Shown: piece after piece, positions 45,963 to 58,423 of the stretch
Numbering within the stretch: the stretch's first letter is position 1
Layout of the letters: each line of letters starts with the position of its first letter
Source of the DNA: Populus alba
Taxonomy: Eukaryota > Streptophyta > Magnoliopsida > Malpighiales > Salicaceae
NCBI RefSeq assembly: GCF_005239225.2
Contig: NC_133293.1
Span: 9,144,333-9,208,332, forward strand
DNA: 64,000 nucleotides
Direction: 5' to 3'
Made by a program: the position numbers and the translations under genes
The notes under the pieces: model-generated
Databases searched by the model: none
Told to the model about the DNA's origin: nothing
What the model saw: only the letters and a program-made list of their open reading frames with translations

Positions 45963-48900
45963 GTGCAACTTTGATAGTATAATTTATTTTTATTTTTATT
46001 TTGAATTTTATGTACTTTAAATTTTATTTTTTATATATTTTTATGTTATGTATTTGAATTAAAACTTTATTGTTAACTTGACAAATTTATATATCCAAGT
46101 GAATGATTGATCTTAAAAAATAATTTATGTGTATTTATATCATAGCCTAGGATAGGAAAAATTCCTGGCTCCGACCCTAATTACATGGTCATTAACTTCA
46201 AGACTCATGAGATTAGTTAAGATACGCGCAAGTTAGTCCGAACACTCATGTTAATAAAAAAAAAAATTAAAGAATTACATCCAATTTTTATGTGTTCATC
46301 AAAAATTTCCAAATAATAATTTAGTTTCAAAACATAATAAAATTGTTTTATACAAATAATAATCAACTAATAAAATAATAATGATGAGTAGGCAAATAAT
46401 AGCAATTACTAGTTCTCACAAGTGTACTATTTAATTATATATTAACTATTTTAAGTTAATAATTTATAAGATTATTTTAATTTTAATAAAATAAACAAGT
46501 TCAAATATATAATGAATTAAATTAATTTTTTTATTCTCCAAAGTTGAATAATTTTATAAAGTTTGATCATTTCTAATTAAAATAAGTAATACAACAACTA
46601 GTAATAATTATTCATATATGGAAAAGAAATTCAAAATATATTAAAAAGAAAAGGAAAGAATTTTACATATTGTGAGAGAATAAGGAAAAATTCAGGAAAT
46701 TACAGTAAAGGTATGTGGAAAAGTGATGTTGGCTAATCATAGAAAAGGAAATACAACTAATAATAATTAGATTTACGTGGAAAAAGAAAAGATAATACAA
46801 CAACTAGAAACAAGTATTAAAATTCATGGTTTAGTCGTTAATTAATAAATAATTAACACAAATAGTAATAATTAGCTTTTAAAAAAAATAAATATTAAAA
46901 AGTATTAAGACTCCTAAAAGAGGAATGAAAAAGTATTAAAATCTCGATTATAGTTATTAAATTAGTAAAAAAATCAAGAATATTTTAATCGAATCTATAA
47001 AGTATTAAATACATAAAGAATCAAGAGTATATATACTTTGTGATTCTTTCTTTTTTCTCTCATTTTATTTTATCCGTACTAATTTTTTTACTCTTCGACT
47101 GGTTATTTCCCTTTTTAATTGATGTTGATGATTATCACAAATACATGCGATTAGTTAAATTTCTGTTCATTTACTGGAAGTGGTAAAAGCTGTTTTGTCT
47201 TGTAGCTAGCAGCTAATCTCTTAGTTCCTTAATTAATTAGTCCTTAAGCATCCAATTTAGTTGGTTGGATGGGACGTCAATTTTCAACTGATTCAAGATA
47301 GCACCCTCCTTTTCCGCCGCCGCCCCCACAAATGTTAGTTTCAAGCAACCCCTCCTCGGTGGTTGGTAGGATTGATTTAAAAAAAAAAAAAAAAACAGAG
47401 GGAGAGAGATTAAAATAACTCTTAAGCATAGTTTTAAAACTGGTTTGGCAAATTGATTTATAATCTGCTAATTTAAAATTAAAATCGGGCTGAATTTTAA
47501 AAAAAAGAAAATAAAAGGAGGAAAAAATCTAAGTAACCTGGTCAAAATTTTGGATTTAATCAATGACCTGATTGACTTAATAAGACTCGTTCAAAAACTC
47601 GGTTGTAATCTATTTATTATTTATATTATTTTAATAAAAATAATATTTTTTTTATTTAAAAAAATAAGATTTATTGGACTGACTTAGTCTAAACACGTGA
47701 TTTGAATTTTAGGTTGAATTTAAAAATTTTAATTGTAAGATGGTTGGGTGACGTGGTTATAATTTTCTTTCGGAAGTTTATATTTTTGGTTGATTTGTCA
47801 AAAAGTTCACAGAAAAGCCAGTTAAGTTTACCTTTTCATGTTTCGTTCTGTAAATTTTAGTTATAATTTTCGTTTTGTTATTATTTCTCTCCTGTTTAGC
47901 CTCTTATTGGCTAAATCAGTTTGATTAATAAGATTCTTGTATTCCATAAATAAATAAATAAAAACTGTAAGATGGTTTCCAACAAATTAAACATTACATT
48001 TATTTATTCAGAGCATGACAAAGTTGTTACAGAGCCGATCGAGCAATAGCATGAAATGATAACTTATACAACAAACTAAAAGGAAATGCTGTTTGTAAAA
48101 GCAACAACAGCATCGTTTTAATGGATTTTTCAAAATCTGAAATAATTGAATTGGAATTTTTTTATATATATGAACTTCGATGGGAGGTTAATTAATTAAT
48201 TAATTAATCAATTGCTCTTCACGGGCAGAGAAATTTACGATAGTTATTTTAGTTTTCTTTTGTGTTTTCAGTGAACAAGCTCGAGAGTTTTTGCTGAATG
48301 ATGGAGAATGCTTTCTTGTTTTCTCAATTACTTTCGATATTTTTCTTTCCCCCTTCTTTAATTTGATTGTTCTCTCCTATTTCTTACAACAAATTTGTTG
48401 TAATAAGTTGTTAGGTTAACTAATGATTTGGACGGGTTAAGACTTTTTTGGGGGGATTTCACTGTTGCAGGTTAAATGTTCAACAGATAATATGATGGAG
48501 ATATGTTTTTTTTATTACATGTTAGATGGCTTCCAGGCTTGGTTTGTGCTGAGTGTTTGTTTGCTTTTATGTTTTTAATTTTCTCCATCAATAATTCATT
48601 TTTGTCGGGTGCTTTTTGGTTGGATGGATGGCTCTGCTTCTGTATTTCTTAATGTTTGTTCATTTAATCTTTTATGGCTTTGAAGCAAATTAGTTTGTAT
48701 TTTTTTATTTTTCAAATCAGGTGAAGGAAGGGTTACTGTGCCATAATTTCAAGTGATAGGAACATAGTGTACAAAATTAATCATAAGAGGTAAATCAACT
48801 GATCAGATCTTGGATTTATTTTTTAATAATTATAAGTTTGAATCCTTTCAGGATCACTAAAAATTTATATAATTATTAATTTAGAACCCATAAAATTAGT

Positions 48901-49992
48901 GAAAATATATAAAAACTAGTGAAACAATCACATTAAACAAACATAAATAAAAAGTTAATCATTAGATTTAGAAGGTTATATAAAAAAAGATATAGAAAAC
49001 GCTTCATTTACATCATTTGCAGCAAAAAAACAAAGAACTGTCTACCATCATTGTGGGTATGCTTTAGAAAAGAGAAATTAAAAGCTTTTTCCCCTAAGGG
49101 CTCTTGGAAATTTCCTCTTTTTTTTCCGGAATTATAAGCTTTTTTTTTTAAAATTAATGTAGGTGTCTGAACTAGTTTGTATGTACCTCGACTAATTTTA
49201 TAAACCTTGAAATTAATGACCATATAAATCTTTAGTGATCATAAAATTTATGGAACTCAAACTAAAAATCTCTAATAAATAAATTCAGAACTTGATGAAT
49301 TGAATTATAACCCTTAAAATTTTAGGAGCTTTCTTCTGTTATACAATATAGTGGTTTTCTTTGCTATTTGACATATGCAAATGGTTTTGGCTAGTGGAAC
49401 TATTGCATGGAAGGCTTCGACTCATGGAAAGTAGACTTTGATGAAATATGGAAAGGGATAAGCTTCACAACCTTTTGAAAAATTGAATGGAATTAATTTC
49501 TTGCTCTGTTAAGGTATGTTCACTTGGGAGAAATGCCTTATCAGAGTGTTTTTAATGATGATTAAATTAACATATCTTAATCAAGTTGTTCTATAATTTA
49601 TCATCGTCCTGACATCTAATTATCCCTCCATTTGCTTTTGTATATGATCAGTTTTAAAATAGTTAATTTTATAAACACCAAGGTTATTATCCTCAAACAA
49701 ATGACTTATCCCCTGTTCAAGTGCATGCAACAAGGGAAGTCCAGATTCTAGAAAAATACACTACATCCCCTACTCATATCCCAATTCCCACAAGAGACAA
49801 ACCAAAAATATGGCTTCTGCCAGAACGCAGAATTGATCTCTATGCAGAAAAGGATGCTAAAACAGTACACAAAAGCTCACAGCATACTTGTATTCTTAGA
49901 GCTTTTCCATTCATATTAAAGACACTGTAAATTAACATTCAATGAGAACCATAAAAGGAGCTGCCAATCTTCTTGTATTTCTGTGGCTACCA
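45963..49992. other. AT-rich intergenic DNA
   Basis: No recognisable gene. It includes a small (TTAA)n tract near 48188-48209 and a CT/GCC-rich patch at 47305-47335. Open frames are short and unsupported. Confidence 0.5.
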
Positions 49993-51643
49993 TCACAGCT
50001 TGAAGTGTGGAAGTGCAGACTTCCCATCCAATCCTTTTGAATCATAATAGGCGATAAAGTCTTTCACAGTGATTTCACAGTAAATGGGGGGATTTTCTTC
50101 TGACAGCAATTCCTTGATTGGGCCATACAGTCTTGTTGATGGATAAAGATGCGGAGTGAAAAAGGAAGCCACGGATACTCTAGGGCCAACATGATTGGCC
50201 AACACCCTGTGCTCTACACTCTTGAATTTGTCATTAGATATAAGCTGCAATTTCACAAGAATCCTTTGAAATAAGTTTAGTATGACACACCACTAACTTG
50301 ATGGCTACTATGCATAACTCTCATGGTGATTCAACTCAGTCAAATGCACAGTGCTCGGTTTAATAAATGTTAGCATAGATGCTTCACTCATGTCCCATTT
50401 GAAATATGTTGAAACTTGTAAATGACAACCATCTCACCATATCTATAGAGCTTAGATTGCAGATTGATACATAATTGAGATAAGAGGGGGATTGAAGGGG
50501 TGGCAATTCAATTTAACCAGTGCTTGCCTGTAAAAGATCTCCGATGTTCACTACTAGAGCTCCATGAACAGGAGGAACATCTATCCAATGATTCTGATGA
50601 AAAATTTGGAGTCCACCGATATCGTCTTGAAGTAGGATGGTGAGGAAATCAGGGTCAGAGTGCTTCGTGGTGCCCATAGCCAACTCTGGCTCCGGACATG
50701 CTGGATAATAGTGACTCAGGAGAGCTTGTCCTTTCACACAATCCATCTCTTTGAGGTGGTCAGACTTGAGTCCAAGTGCCTCAGATAGTAACTCAAACAA
50801 AACTGTTGCTAACTTGCAAACTTTGTTCGAGTACTCCATCATTATATCTCTGCAAATTCAAAATAAAAACACATTGCTTACTTTGATGTGGTCCATTTAT
50901 GTGATTAAACGATTTTGTATTGCATTGAATCAAGTGGAAACGTTGATTCAAGATTTGAATAACATGCCAAAGGAAATGCTCTATGTTTTCAATTGCAGAA
51001 TTCGGAAATATTGGGTCCAAATTATCAACATAAAAAGGTAAAGAGATAATCAAAAGACATACAATAATAGCCCACTAAATACATGCTGATTTAAATCACA
51101 TAACCTGGAAACCAGAGGCAACTCTTGTGGATCAAGTGGGTCGGGTCCCATAACACAAAACAGAGTATCCCTCCAATTAGCATACTTTGACTTGTACAAA
51201 TCAAAATTACTAACATACTTCACCTTCCTCGTCATCTCTCTGCTATAGTACTCCTCCTTTACCTCCCTTGGCTGCTCGTGGAACCCGCGCACAGCCTCCA
51301 ACATCTCCTCCAACACCCTATTTTCCATACCATGGTTCACCACCTGGAAGAAACCCACCTCCTCTGCTGCCCGCTTGACTCCGGCCACCGACTCAGCTCT
51401 TCGACTGTCCATGTTTTTAAGGTCTATGACAGGAATGGTGAACTGGGTATTGATCCATTCGCCGGTATTTATGTCATCCGCGGCAATATCCTCCGGAGGC
51501 CGGATGAAAAATCGCGGCACCTTGGTGATGCCAGCATCGACGAGGCCTTTGACACCGCATTTTGATTCATCAAAGGATCTGATTTCTTGGTACCGGTCGT
51601 AGGTTTGAGGAATTCCGGAGGTTGAATCTGCGGTGACCGCCAT
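49993..51643 (-). CDS. 2-oxoglutarate/Fe(II) dioxygenase, ACC-oxidase-homolog (E8-like), copy A
   Basis: Soluble plant dioxygenase of the DOXC class that couples oxidation of a small metabolite to decarboxylation of 2-oxoglutarate. Exons 51643-51105, 50849-50528 and 50244-49993; 370 residues. The N-terminal part contains the family words [20 protein letters not shown] and IPVIDL and FFQVVNHG. The iron triad is H243, D245 (KHSD) and H299 (VEHRVLAN); R309-x-S311 binds 2-oxoglutarate. Intron 1 is GT-AG and intron 2 is GC-AG. The roughly 50-residue N-terminal extension and the length separate it from true ACC oxidase (about 315 residues). Relatives include tomato E8 and deacetoxyvindoline hydroxylase, so the substrate cannot be predicted. 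This is the most diverged of three tandem copies. Confidence 0.92.
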
Positions 51644-52379
51644 TTTATATTATGTAATTATAAAGAAAATTGCCAATTTAGACTTTCTTAAAACAAGCCA
51701 GTAGCCATTTTGATAAGATTTTTGTAAGGTCGGTGCAATTGTTGAGGATGCCACCTCCACGAGTTTAGTTTTGTTTCGGGAAAAAGATAACGGCTCTTCG
51801 AAAAAAAGAAAATGGAAAGCAAACCTATGGTCTCCAGCTTATTAGGGCCTTTCCAATAGGTCCCCAGGCCCTCTCTATTAGCTATCTTGAGTGGTCTCAA
51901 AGGATCATTGTCAATTAAATCCTACATCTTGTGATATAAAACAACAATAGGTCCTTCATTTTGCATTTTGCATTACGGTAGTTTTTATTATTAAAGTTTT
52001 AAAAAATATATTTTCCATTGCAGTTTTCAAAAAATAAATGATGTGATTTTGTTTACTATTTGAGTTATTTCTGCTAGAGATGAGCATAATGCTAGCTAGT
52101 TGTGATAATAATTTAATCTTTTGTGCCAAGAGATTATTGAGTGTTCTTCGGGTTTATAAATTTGCAGATTTTTGGAAAGCCATTCCTCAACTATTTGGCG
52201 ACATCATAGGGTTATGTTGAGCTAGATCAAACAAAACCTTTATTTAAAACCTTTGATATTCCAAAAATGAATTAATTAAACTAAGCAATCATGATGACAT
52301 GTTAGAATTAATCGCTAGAAGAATAGAAGCACTAACACCTTCTACCTAACAATCAAAAAGCATGATCAATAACAATGAT

Positions 52380-53160
52380 GAAAGTGGTATAAACAAGCTG
52401 CAGGAAGAGTTTTGAAATTTAACCCTTAACAAGATAAGAGGATATAGACCTAGACCAACTCTACCAAAAACCTGTAATTATTACCCAAGACCAAGTTTTC
52501 CTGACATATGATATAAAGATAGGAACCAAATGGAACAAATGAACATGTTTGGGAGTGTGGTTGTTTTTTAAAATGTTTTTTACTCGGAAATGCATCAAAA
52601 TAAGATTTTTTTTTTATTTTTTAAAAATTATTTTTTACATCAACACATTAAAATAATTTGAAAATACTAAGAAAATATTAATTTAAAATAAAAAAATAAA
52701 AAAATAAATTTTTTCAAAAATATTTTTAGAATATGAGAATAGCAGCACCAACCTATAAGATTGGAGGTAAAAGTGATCATCAAATAATTAAAAAGATGGT
52801 GGAATAATTATTTAAATGACAATTATAAACATATAAGAAGAATAGTAAAACTAGAAAATGATCAACAAATAACAATATTAGAAGAAGATGCAGTATCAGC
52901 CTTAATTTTTGTCATAACCAAACATTTTATAAGAGAACCTAGGAGATGTTGTTTAGGCCAACAACAAACGATAGGCATGCATGTTTCCTTGAAAATCATG
53001 GATACAAAACATCTACCTGACTTCCACTAGTCTTTGACACCACCATTTTCTCGATCTTAAGAAAATCTTTCCGAAACAATTCGTGTGAAAAAACCTGCTT
53101 CAACGCTTGTTATCAGAGAGGAAGAGATAGAAGGATATATCAGAGATACTGACGTTGTAA
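52380..53160 (+). pseudogene. Decayed retroelement or pararetrovirus-like coat/gag fragment
   Basis: Two short traces, one before (about 52420-52540) and one after (about 52745-52990) a MITE-like insertion, read like the gag/coat part of plant reverse-transcribing elements: a basic Pro-rich, Tyr-rich stretch, then a weak SDHQIIKKMVE-type and LIFVITKHFI-type helical region. Multiple stops and frameshifts break it and no polymerase is present. The assignment rests on weak resemblance only. Confidence 0.3.
52550..52740 (+). repeat. MITE-like dispersed repeat copy
   Basis: Starts GTTTGGGAGTGTGGTTG, a well-kept form of the family terminus. An AT-rich core with TTTTTACATCAACACATTA follows. It lies inside the decayed retroelement trace. 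Confidence 0.6.
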
Positions 53161-53734
53161 AAAACTATATCTTTAATCTATAGCTAACATGCATGTAAAC
53201 CTTATAGGAACCTCCGATCATTATTTTTTTTCCCTTGTTGGATACTGAGATTTCATGGAGGGAAAATATTTGGCCGGAAAATTAATTTCCGGCGAGAGAT
53301 CGAATGTTTATCCGGTAACGTGACTGAATAACACTGAATCATCCACGAATTCAAAAATTATATATTTGATTTCTATATTTTAAACCTTTTTATAATTTAG
53401 TTCATTCATCAATTTGTCATTGTTTCCAATTTATTTAGTTTATTCTTTTTAACAAAGTTTTCTTGTTTTCTACGGTATCTTGGGGGACATTCTCTAAATA
53501 CCGCACTGTTGGGCTTTTTTTTTTCGAGAGGTGCATGGGATCTTAAGATATACAATGGGTAACCTTTCCTTTTTCATCACAAAACAATTGAGAAAAGTAG
53601 ATACGCTGAGAGTTTAATCTGTTTTACTTATTTAAGTCACTAAATACACAACCAAAGCCAAGCAATATAAGTTATTCCATAGAAATACATGTCCGTATAC
53701 AGATCCTTTTTTAGGCTTATCACATTTCTTAATT

Positions 53735-55578
53735 TCACAGCTTGAAATGCAGCAGAGCAGAAGTCCCGTCAAGGCCTTTGTGGATGAAGAAGGCAACATA
53801 ATCTCTTACTGTGGTTTCCCTGTACTTTGGAGGACTCTCTTCTGATAACAACTCCTTGATAGGTCCATAGGGTCTTGAGTTTGGATTGAGATTTGTGCTG
53901 AAAAAGCTCGCTACAGATACTCTTGGTCCTGTACGGTTTGCCAGCACCCTATGCTCAACGCTTATGAACTTGTCATTTGATATAAGCTGAAAAATCAGTA
54001 TCAAATATAAGGTTAGACAAGGAAATCTGGAAAACATGAGTGAGGTTTGAATTCTGTTCTTTATTATGTCTAAAAAGAAACATGAGCATACAATACTTCT
54101 TTTTTTTTGTTACAGCAAGCATTCTATTTAAGGTACTGGAAGACACATATATACAAATTATAGGCTAACAGCTAGTAACTAAATCTATCACAAGCATTGT
54201 GAGGATTCTGTCTTATTACTCCAATAGCTTTGAGCAATCTTATCTCTCCATGAACTCTCACAATGCTTGTGGTAGATTTAGTTATGCTACTGCTATTGTT
54301 AGACTGTGTTTTGCTAACAGTTAGCTAGCCATAAAATAACAGAAACTGACGAAGAACATAGTTTTACTAGAATAACATCTAAGCATGCACGGAAGTAGAC
54401 GAATATAAGTTGTAGCCATGGCCGGGTGACCTAGCAAGGACCCAAAAGTTTGAATTTTTTTCACGACCATCACCCTTGAAGTTAGAAATTTCTGAGAGTA
54501 TTTGTATGAAATGGCCCCCCAAAACAAAAACTATAGAGTTTTATGACTTGCCTGTAGAAGATCTCCAATGTTAATCAGCAGAGCCCCAGGCGTAGGAGGT
54601 ACATCAACCCAATGATTCTGATGCATAACCTGGAGGCCGCCAATATGATCTTGTAGAAGCACTGTGAGGAAGTCATTATCAGAGTGCTTAGTTGTACCCA
54701 ACGTCAATTCTGGCTGGGGACACGCCGGATAATAATGGCCCAGAATTGTAAGCCCCTTGCTGCAATCAATGTCTTTCAAGTGGTTGGGGTTCAAACCAAG
54801 AGCCTCTGATAGTAACTCGAACAATAAATTTCCCAATTTCATTACTTCCTTGGTGTATTCTATGAGTATATCTCTACAAAATATTCACTGTTAAAATTGT
54901 GCTAAAAAAATTGAGTATGGAATTACGAAGATAAGTTTACAATTGACATCACATCCGAGCTGAAAAAGTTAATAAAACCTGAAAAAAATTATTATAGAAT
55001 TTAGCAGGCAACAGACGCATAGCTGTGCTATCGATCGAGTGGTAAGATGCTGCTCACCTGAATGCGGCTGGCAACTCTTCTGGTCTGGGAGAAATGGGAG
55101 CCATGACACAGGAAAAGGTGTCTCTCCAATTAGCTGATGGTGAACTAAACAAATCAAAGTTGCTATTATACCCAACCTTCCTCGTATAGTCTCGAGAGAA
55201 GTATTCTTTTTTCAGCTCAACATCTTGTTCATGAAACCTACGTACCCCATCCTTCATCTCCTCCAGAACATCTACAGGAATCCCATGATTGACCACTTCA
55301 AAAAAGCCCCAAGTCTCTGATGCATTTCGGACTCTGTCAACAATCTCCTTGCGTTGAGGGGGACCTTTATGGACATCTTCCAGGTCTATCATCGGAATTC
55401 TGAACTTTCCTTCAGCAGCGACAAGCGAAGTATTGTCTCTATCATCACGAAGGTGATGGAAAATTCGCGGTACCTTGGTGATTCCAGCATCAACAAGTCC
55501 TTTGACACCGGCCTTTGTGTCGTCGAAAGCTTTTAATTCACTTATTCGATCATAACTGGAATCGCATGTCGTCGCCAT
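53735..55578 (-). CDS. 2-oxoglutarate/Fe(II) dioxygenase, ACC-oxidase-homolog (E8-like), copy B
   Basis: Exons 55578-55058, 54873-54552 and 53986-53735; 364 residues. The iron ligands are H237, D239 and H293, with R303-x-S305 for 2-oxoglutarate. Exons 2 and 3 have exactly the lengths of copies A and C (322 and 252 bases). Intron 2 is GC-AG and contains a foldback repeat at 54165-54302. Family words at the start ([20 protein letters not shown]) and [17 protein letters not shown] are intact, with no stops, so the gene looks functional. Its N-terminal region differs from A and C mainly in the loop after the VPRIF motif, which is typical of tandem paralogs that diverge in substrate choice. Confidence 0.93.
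54165..54302. repeat. Foldback (inverted-repeat) element in an intron
   Basis: The left arm 54165-54203 (CTAACA ... AACTAAATCTATCACAAGC ATTGTGAG) and the right arm 54257-54302 are reverse complements over about 38 bases with a few mismatches and a small length difference. They are separated by a 53-base loop. Non-coding; a MITE-like foldback in intron 2 of dioxygenase B. Confidence 0.85.
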
Positions 55579-56728
55579 TTTGCTTCTTTTTTAAAAAAAA
55601 AATTTTACTTTTTTTTTAATCAGAGAGATAACCTTGAGATGCTCGATTCAAATGAGAAAAAAAATAAACCCTATCAATCATTCAATCTATCTATACTAAT
55701 GGATAGAAGTGGGAGCAATTTAATAGCCAGCATATGGCAACTGGTCCGTATTTGGTCATCCATCACTGTCTGCTCGCCCTAAAAATCTACTTCTCTATCC
55801 AAAACTTCTTGCGCCTATCTAGCGCAGTTATGAAACCTGACACGGGACTGTGTAAATTGGTATGGTTAAATTTGGGTAATTTGCTGGATTAATCTAAAAC
55901 CTGAGTGACTGTGTAAATTGGATGAAAAAATTTTATTTTTTAAAACATGTTATTTTTTTAATAAGTGAACATAAATCGGTAACTTCTGAAAAGGAAAAGA
56001 AGGTGGGCTTGGCAATAATCACAACAGGAGATTAATCTGATTGCCATGGCAAAGACTTTCATATATTTCTATGTAAATATGTTTGGGTTTTATTTAAAAA
56101 AACACAGAGTATTATCTGATTAATTATTAGCATGCATATGATTAATTAATTTAAATTTGTATTTTGAAAAATCAACAAAATAAAACGATCAACAAATATA
56201 GAGAAGGGTAAGGAGAGGGAAGATTTTAATTTTGACTTTGACCATTGAATTTTAATAGCTCTGTGGCCACCTGCCCTCCGGCTGCTCCCTGGACTTCCCC
56301 TTTTGAGCTGAGAGCTAAGTCGCGCACGGCGAAGCCAACGAAAAATAATCGTTGCATTGCAAAAGAAGCATTTTGATATCCGCCAGACAAAAAAATACAA
56401 GCAACTCTTGACCATATTTCGAGTAGAAATTTTCATTATATTATCCTACTAGTAAAACAAGTGAAAGGAGAGGTGTTCCATTGAATCCACCGTTATTGGA
56501 AGCCGTTTCACAAGATTGGCAAGTTTTTCACCGTGTATACATCTGGATTAATCTTTAATCCCAAACTAGGGATTACGTGTGTACCAAGATATTATATATT
56601 GTCATCGCTCAATAAAACTGGCAATCAAGATCCAAGAACCATTCTTCGATTATTTTAACTCTGAACATCAGGCAACTCATGTAGCGCCTTCATCTACATC
56701 GAAACATAGCCGAATTCAAGGATTATCT
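55579..56728. other. Spacer between dioxygenase copies B and C
   Basis: Upstream region of copy B and 3' flank of copy C. A GC-richer patch at 56255-56335 encodes nothing recognisable. Confidence 0.5.
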
Positions 56729-58423
56729 TTACAGCTTGAAGTGTATCAATGGAGATGTTCCGTCAAGGCCATGATCATAGAAGTAGGAAAGATACTCGTT
56801 CACTGTGGTTTCTCTATAGATTGGAGGGTTATCTTCTGATAACAGCTCCTTGATCGGTCCATATAGCTTTGAGGATGGCTGAAAACTTGTGCTGAAAAAA
56901 CAAGCAACTGATATTCTTGGACCTACACGGTTTGCCAGTACTCTGTGTTCCACACTTTTAAATTTGTCGTTCGATATCAGCTGAAAATTCAAGAAGAATG
57001 AAAAAATAAATCAAAATCATTTCTATTTACAAGCTCGCGAGACTTGAGTTTTCATGCTTTTTATACTGTCGAGAAGCAGAATCAGTAAAAAGTGATATCA
57101 CTATTCTCTAATCACATACCAATTGATGGACTGAACAAACACAAAGTTTAGCAATCCTATAAAATGGAAACTAAGCTCCCCCTGTTTTTGCAAAAAAATT
57201 CTCAAGTTTGTAGCATTACAATTATATTGTAAGGAAAGAAGACTTACTTGCTGGCATGTAGCCAATTATCAGTATTGGATTACTAATAAAGTGAGGTCTA
57301 TATCATAGTTTTGTTATGGATTATACGAAACTGATTATTCTGCCATAAGTACACTAATAAAGGAGAAACTTGCCTGCATAAGATCTCCAATATTGATCAC
57401 TAGGGCTCCTGGAACAGGAGGAATATCAACCCAACGATCCTGATGAAGCATTTGGAGGCCTCCAATCTGATCTTGCAGAAGTACCGTGAGGAAGTCATTA
57501 TCCGAATGCTTGCTTGTACCTAGGGTTAATTCTGGCTCGGGACATGCTGGATAGTAATGACTTATAAGAGCAAGCCCCTCAGCACAGTCCATCTTTTCCA
57601 GGTGATCTGTTCTTAGCCCAAGAGCCTCTGATAACAGCCCCAACAAAGAAATTCCTAGACTTGTAACTTGCTTCGAGAATTCCATCATTATATCTCTGAA
57701 ATTTATAAGATACATTACAAAGATGTTACGACCAAAATAAACTCTAGACGCAGCATTTCTATTTTGTTTTTTGTTTTTTATTTTTTGTTTTTTTGTTTCC
57801 CTAGTTAGACTTGGTAACTGTCCTATGATTATTAATCGAGTCTATCAAAGTATGATTCTGGTTCTATTAGCTACATACCTGCAAGCTCCAGGCAATTCTT
57901 CAGGCTTGGGAGGATAAGGGGCCATGTAGGAGAAAAACGTATCCCTCCAATTAGCCACTGGTGCTGTGTGCAAATCGAAGTTGCTGTTATACACAAACCT
58001 TTTTGTGACATCTCGCGTGTAAAACGTTTTCTTCACTTCAATATCTTGGTCAAAAAATCTGCGTGCACCGGCATCCATCTCCTCCAGAACACCGACAGGG
58101 ATTCCATGATTGACCACCTGAAAGAAACCCCATGTCTCCGACGCATCACGAACTTTGTCAACAATCCCCTTACGCTTGATTGGATCTTTATCGATAGCTT
58201 CAAGGTCTATGAAAGGGACATTAACTGGGTTCTTGCTGGTGCTTGGAGTCCTGTGCTCCAACCTTTCAGATGGATGGATGAAGATTTGAGGGACTTTTGA
58301 AACCCCAGAATCAACAAGTCCTTTAACACCAGCTTTTGTCTCGTCGAAAGCTTTTAATTCACTCCCTCTGTCATAGCTAGTTTCTTGAACAGAAATTTCA
58401 GCAGCCCTGCCACTGCCCACCAT
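56729..58423 (-). CDS. 2-oxoglutarate/Fe(II) dioxygenase, ACC-oxidase-homolog (E8-like), copy C
   Basis: Exons 58423-57879, 57695-57374 and 56980-56729; 372 residues. The iron ligands are H245, D247 (SKHSD) and H301, with R311-x-S313 binding 2-oxoglutarate. Intron 1 is GT-AG and intron 2 GC-AG, as in copies A and B. The N-terminus carries a few additional residues ([20 protein letters not shown]) before the shared [20 protein letters not shown]. It is most similar to copy B in the conserved core. All catalytic residues are present and no frame defects are seen. All three genes have the same orientation, so they arose by unequal crossing-over. Confidence 0.93.

Larger units (their letters stand above)
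51644..53734. other. Spacer between dioxygenase copies A and B
   Basis: It holds the upstream region of copy A, a decayed retroelement-like segment (about 52380-53160) interrupted by a MITE-like element, and the 3' flank of copy B. No intact gene. Confidence 0.5.

Noticed and set aside
49993..58423. Calling the three dioxygenases true ACC oxidases (ethylene synthesis)
   Set aside because: They are 364-372 residues with an N-terminal extension and a KGLVDxG(I/V)xKVP motif, typical of ACC-oxidase homologs such as E8, not of the roughly 315-residue ACC oxidases.
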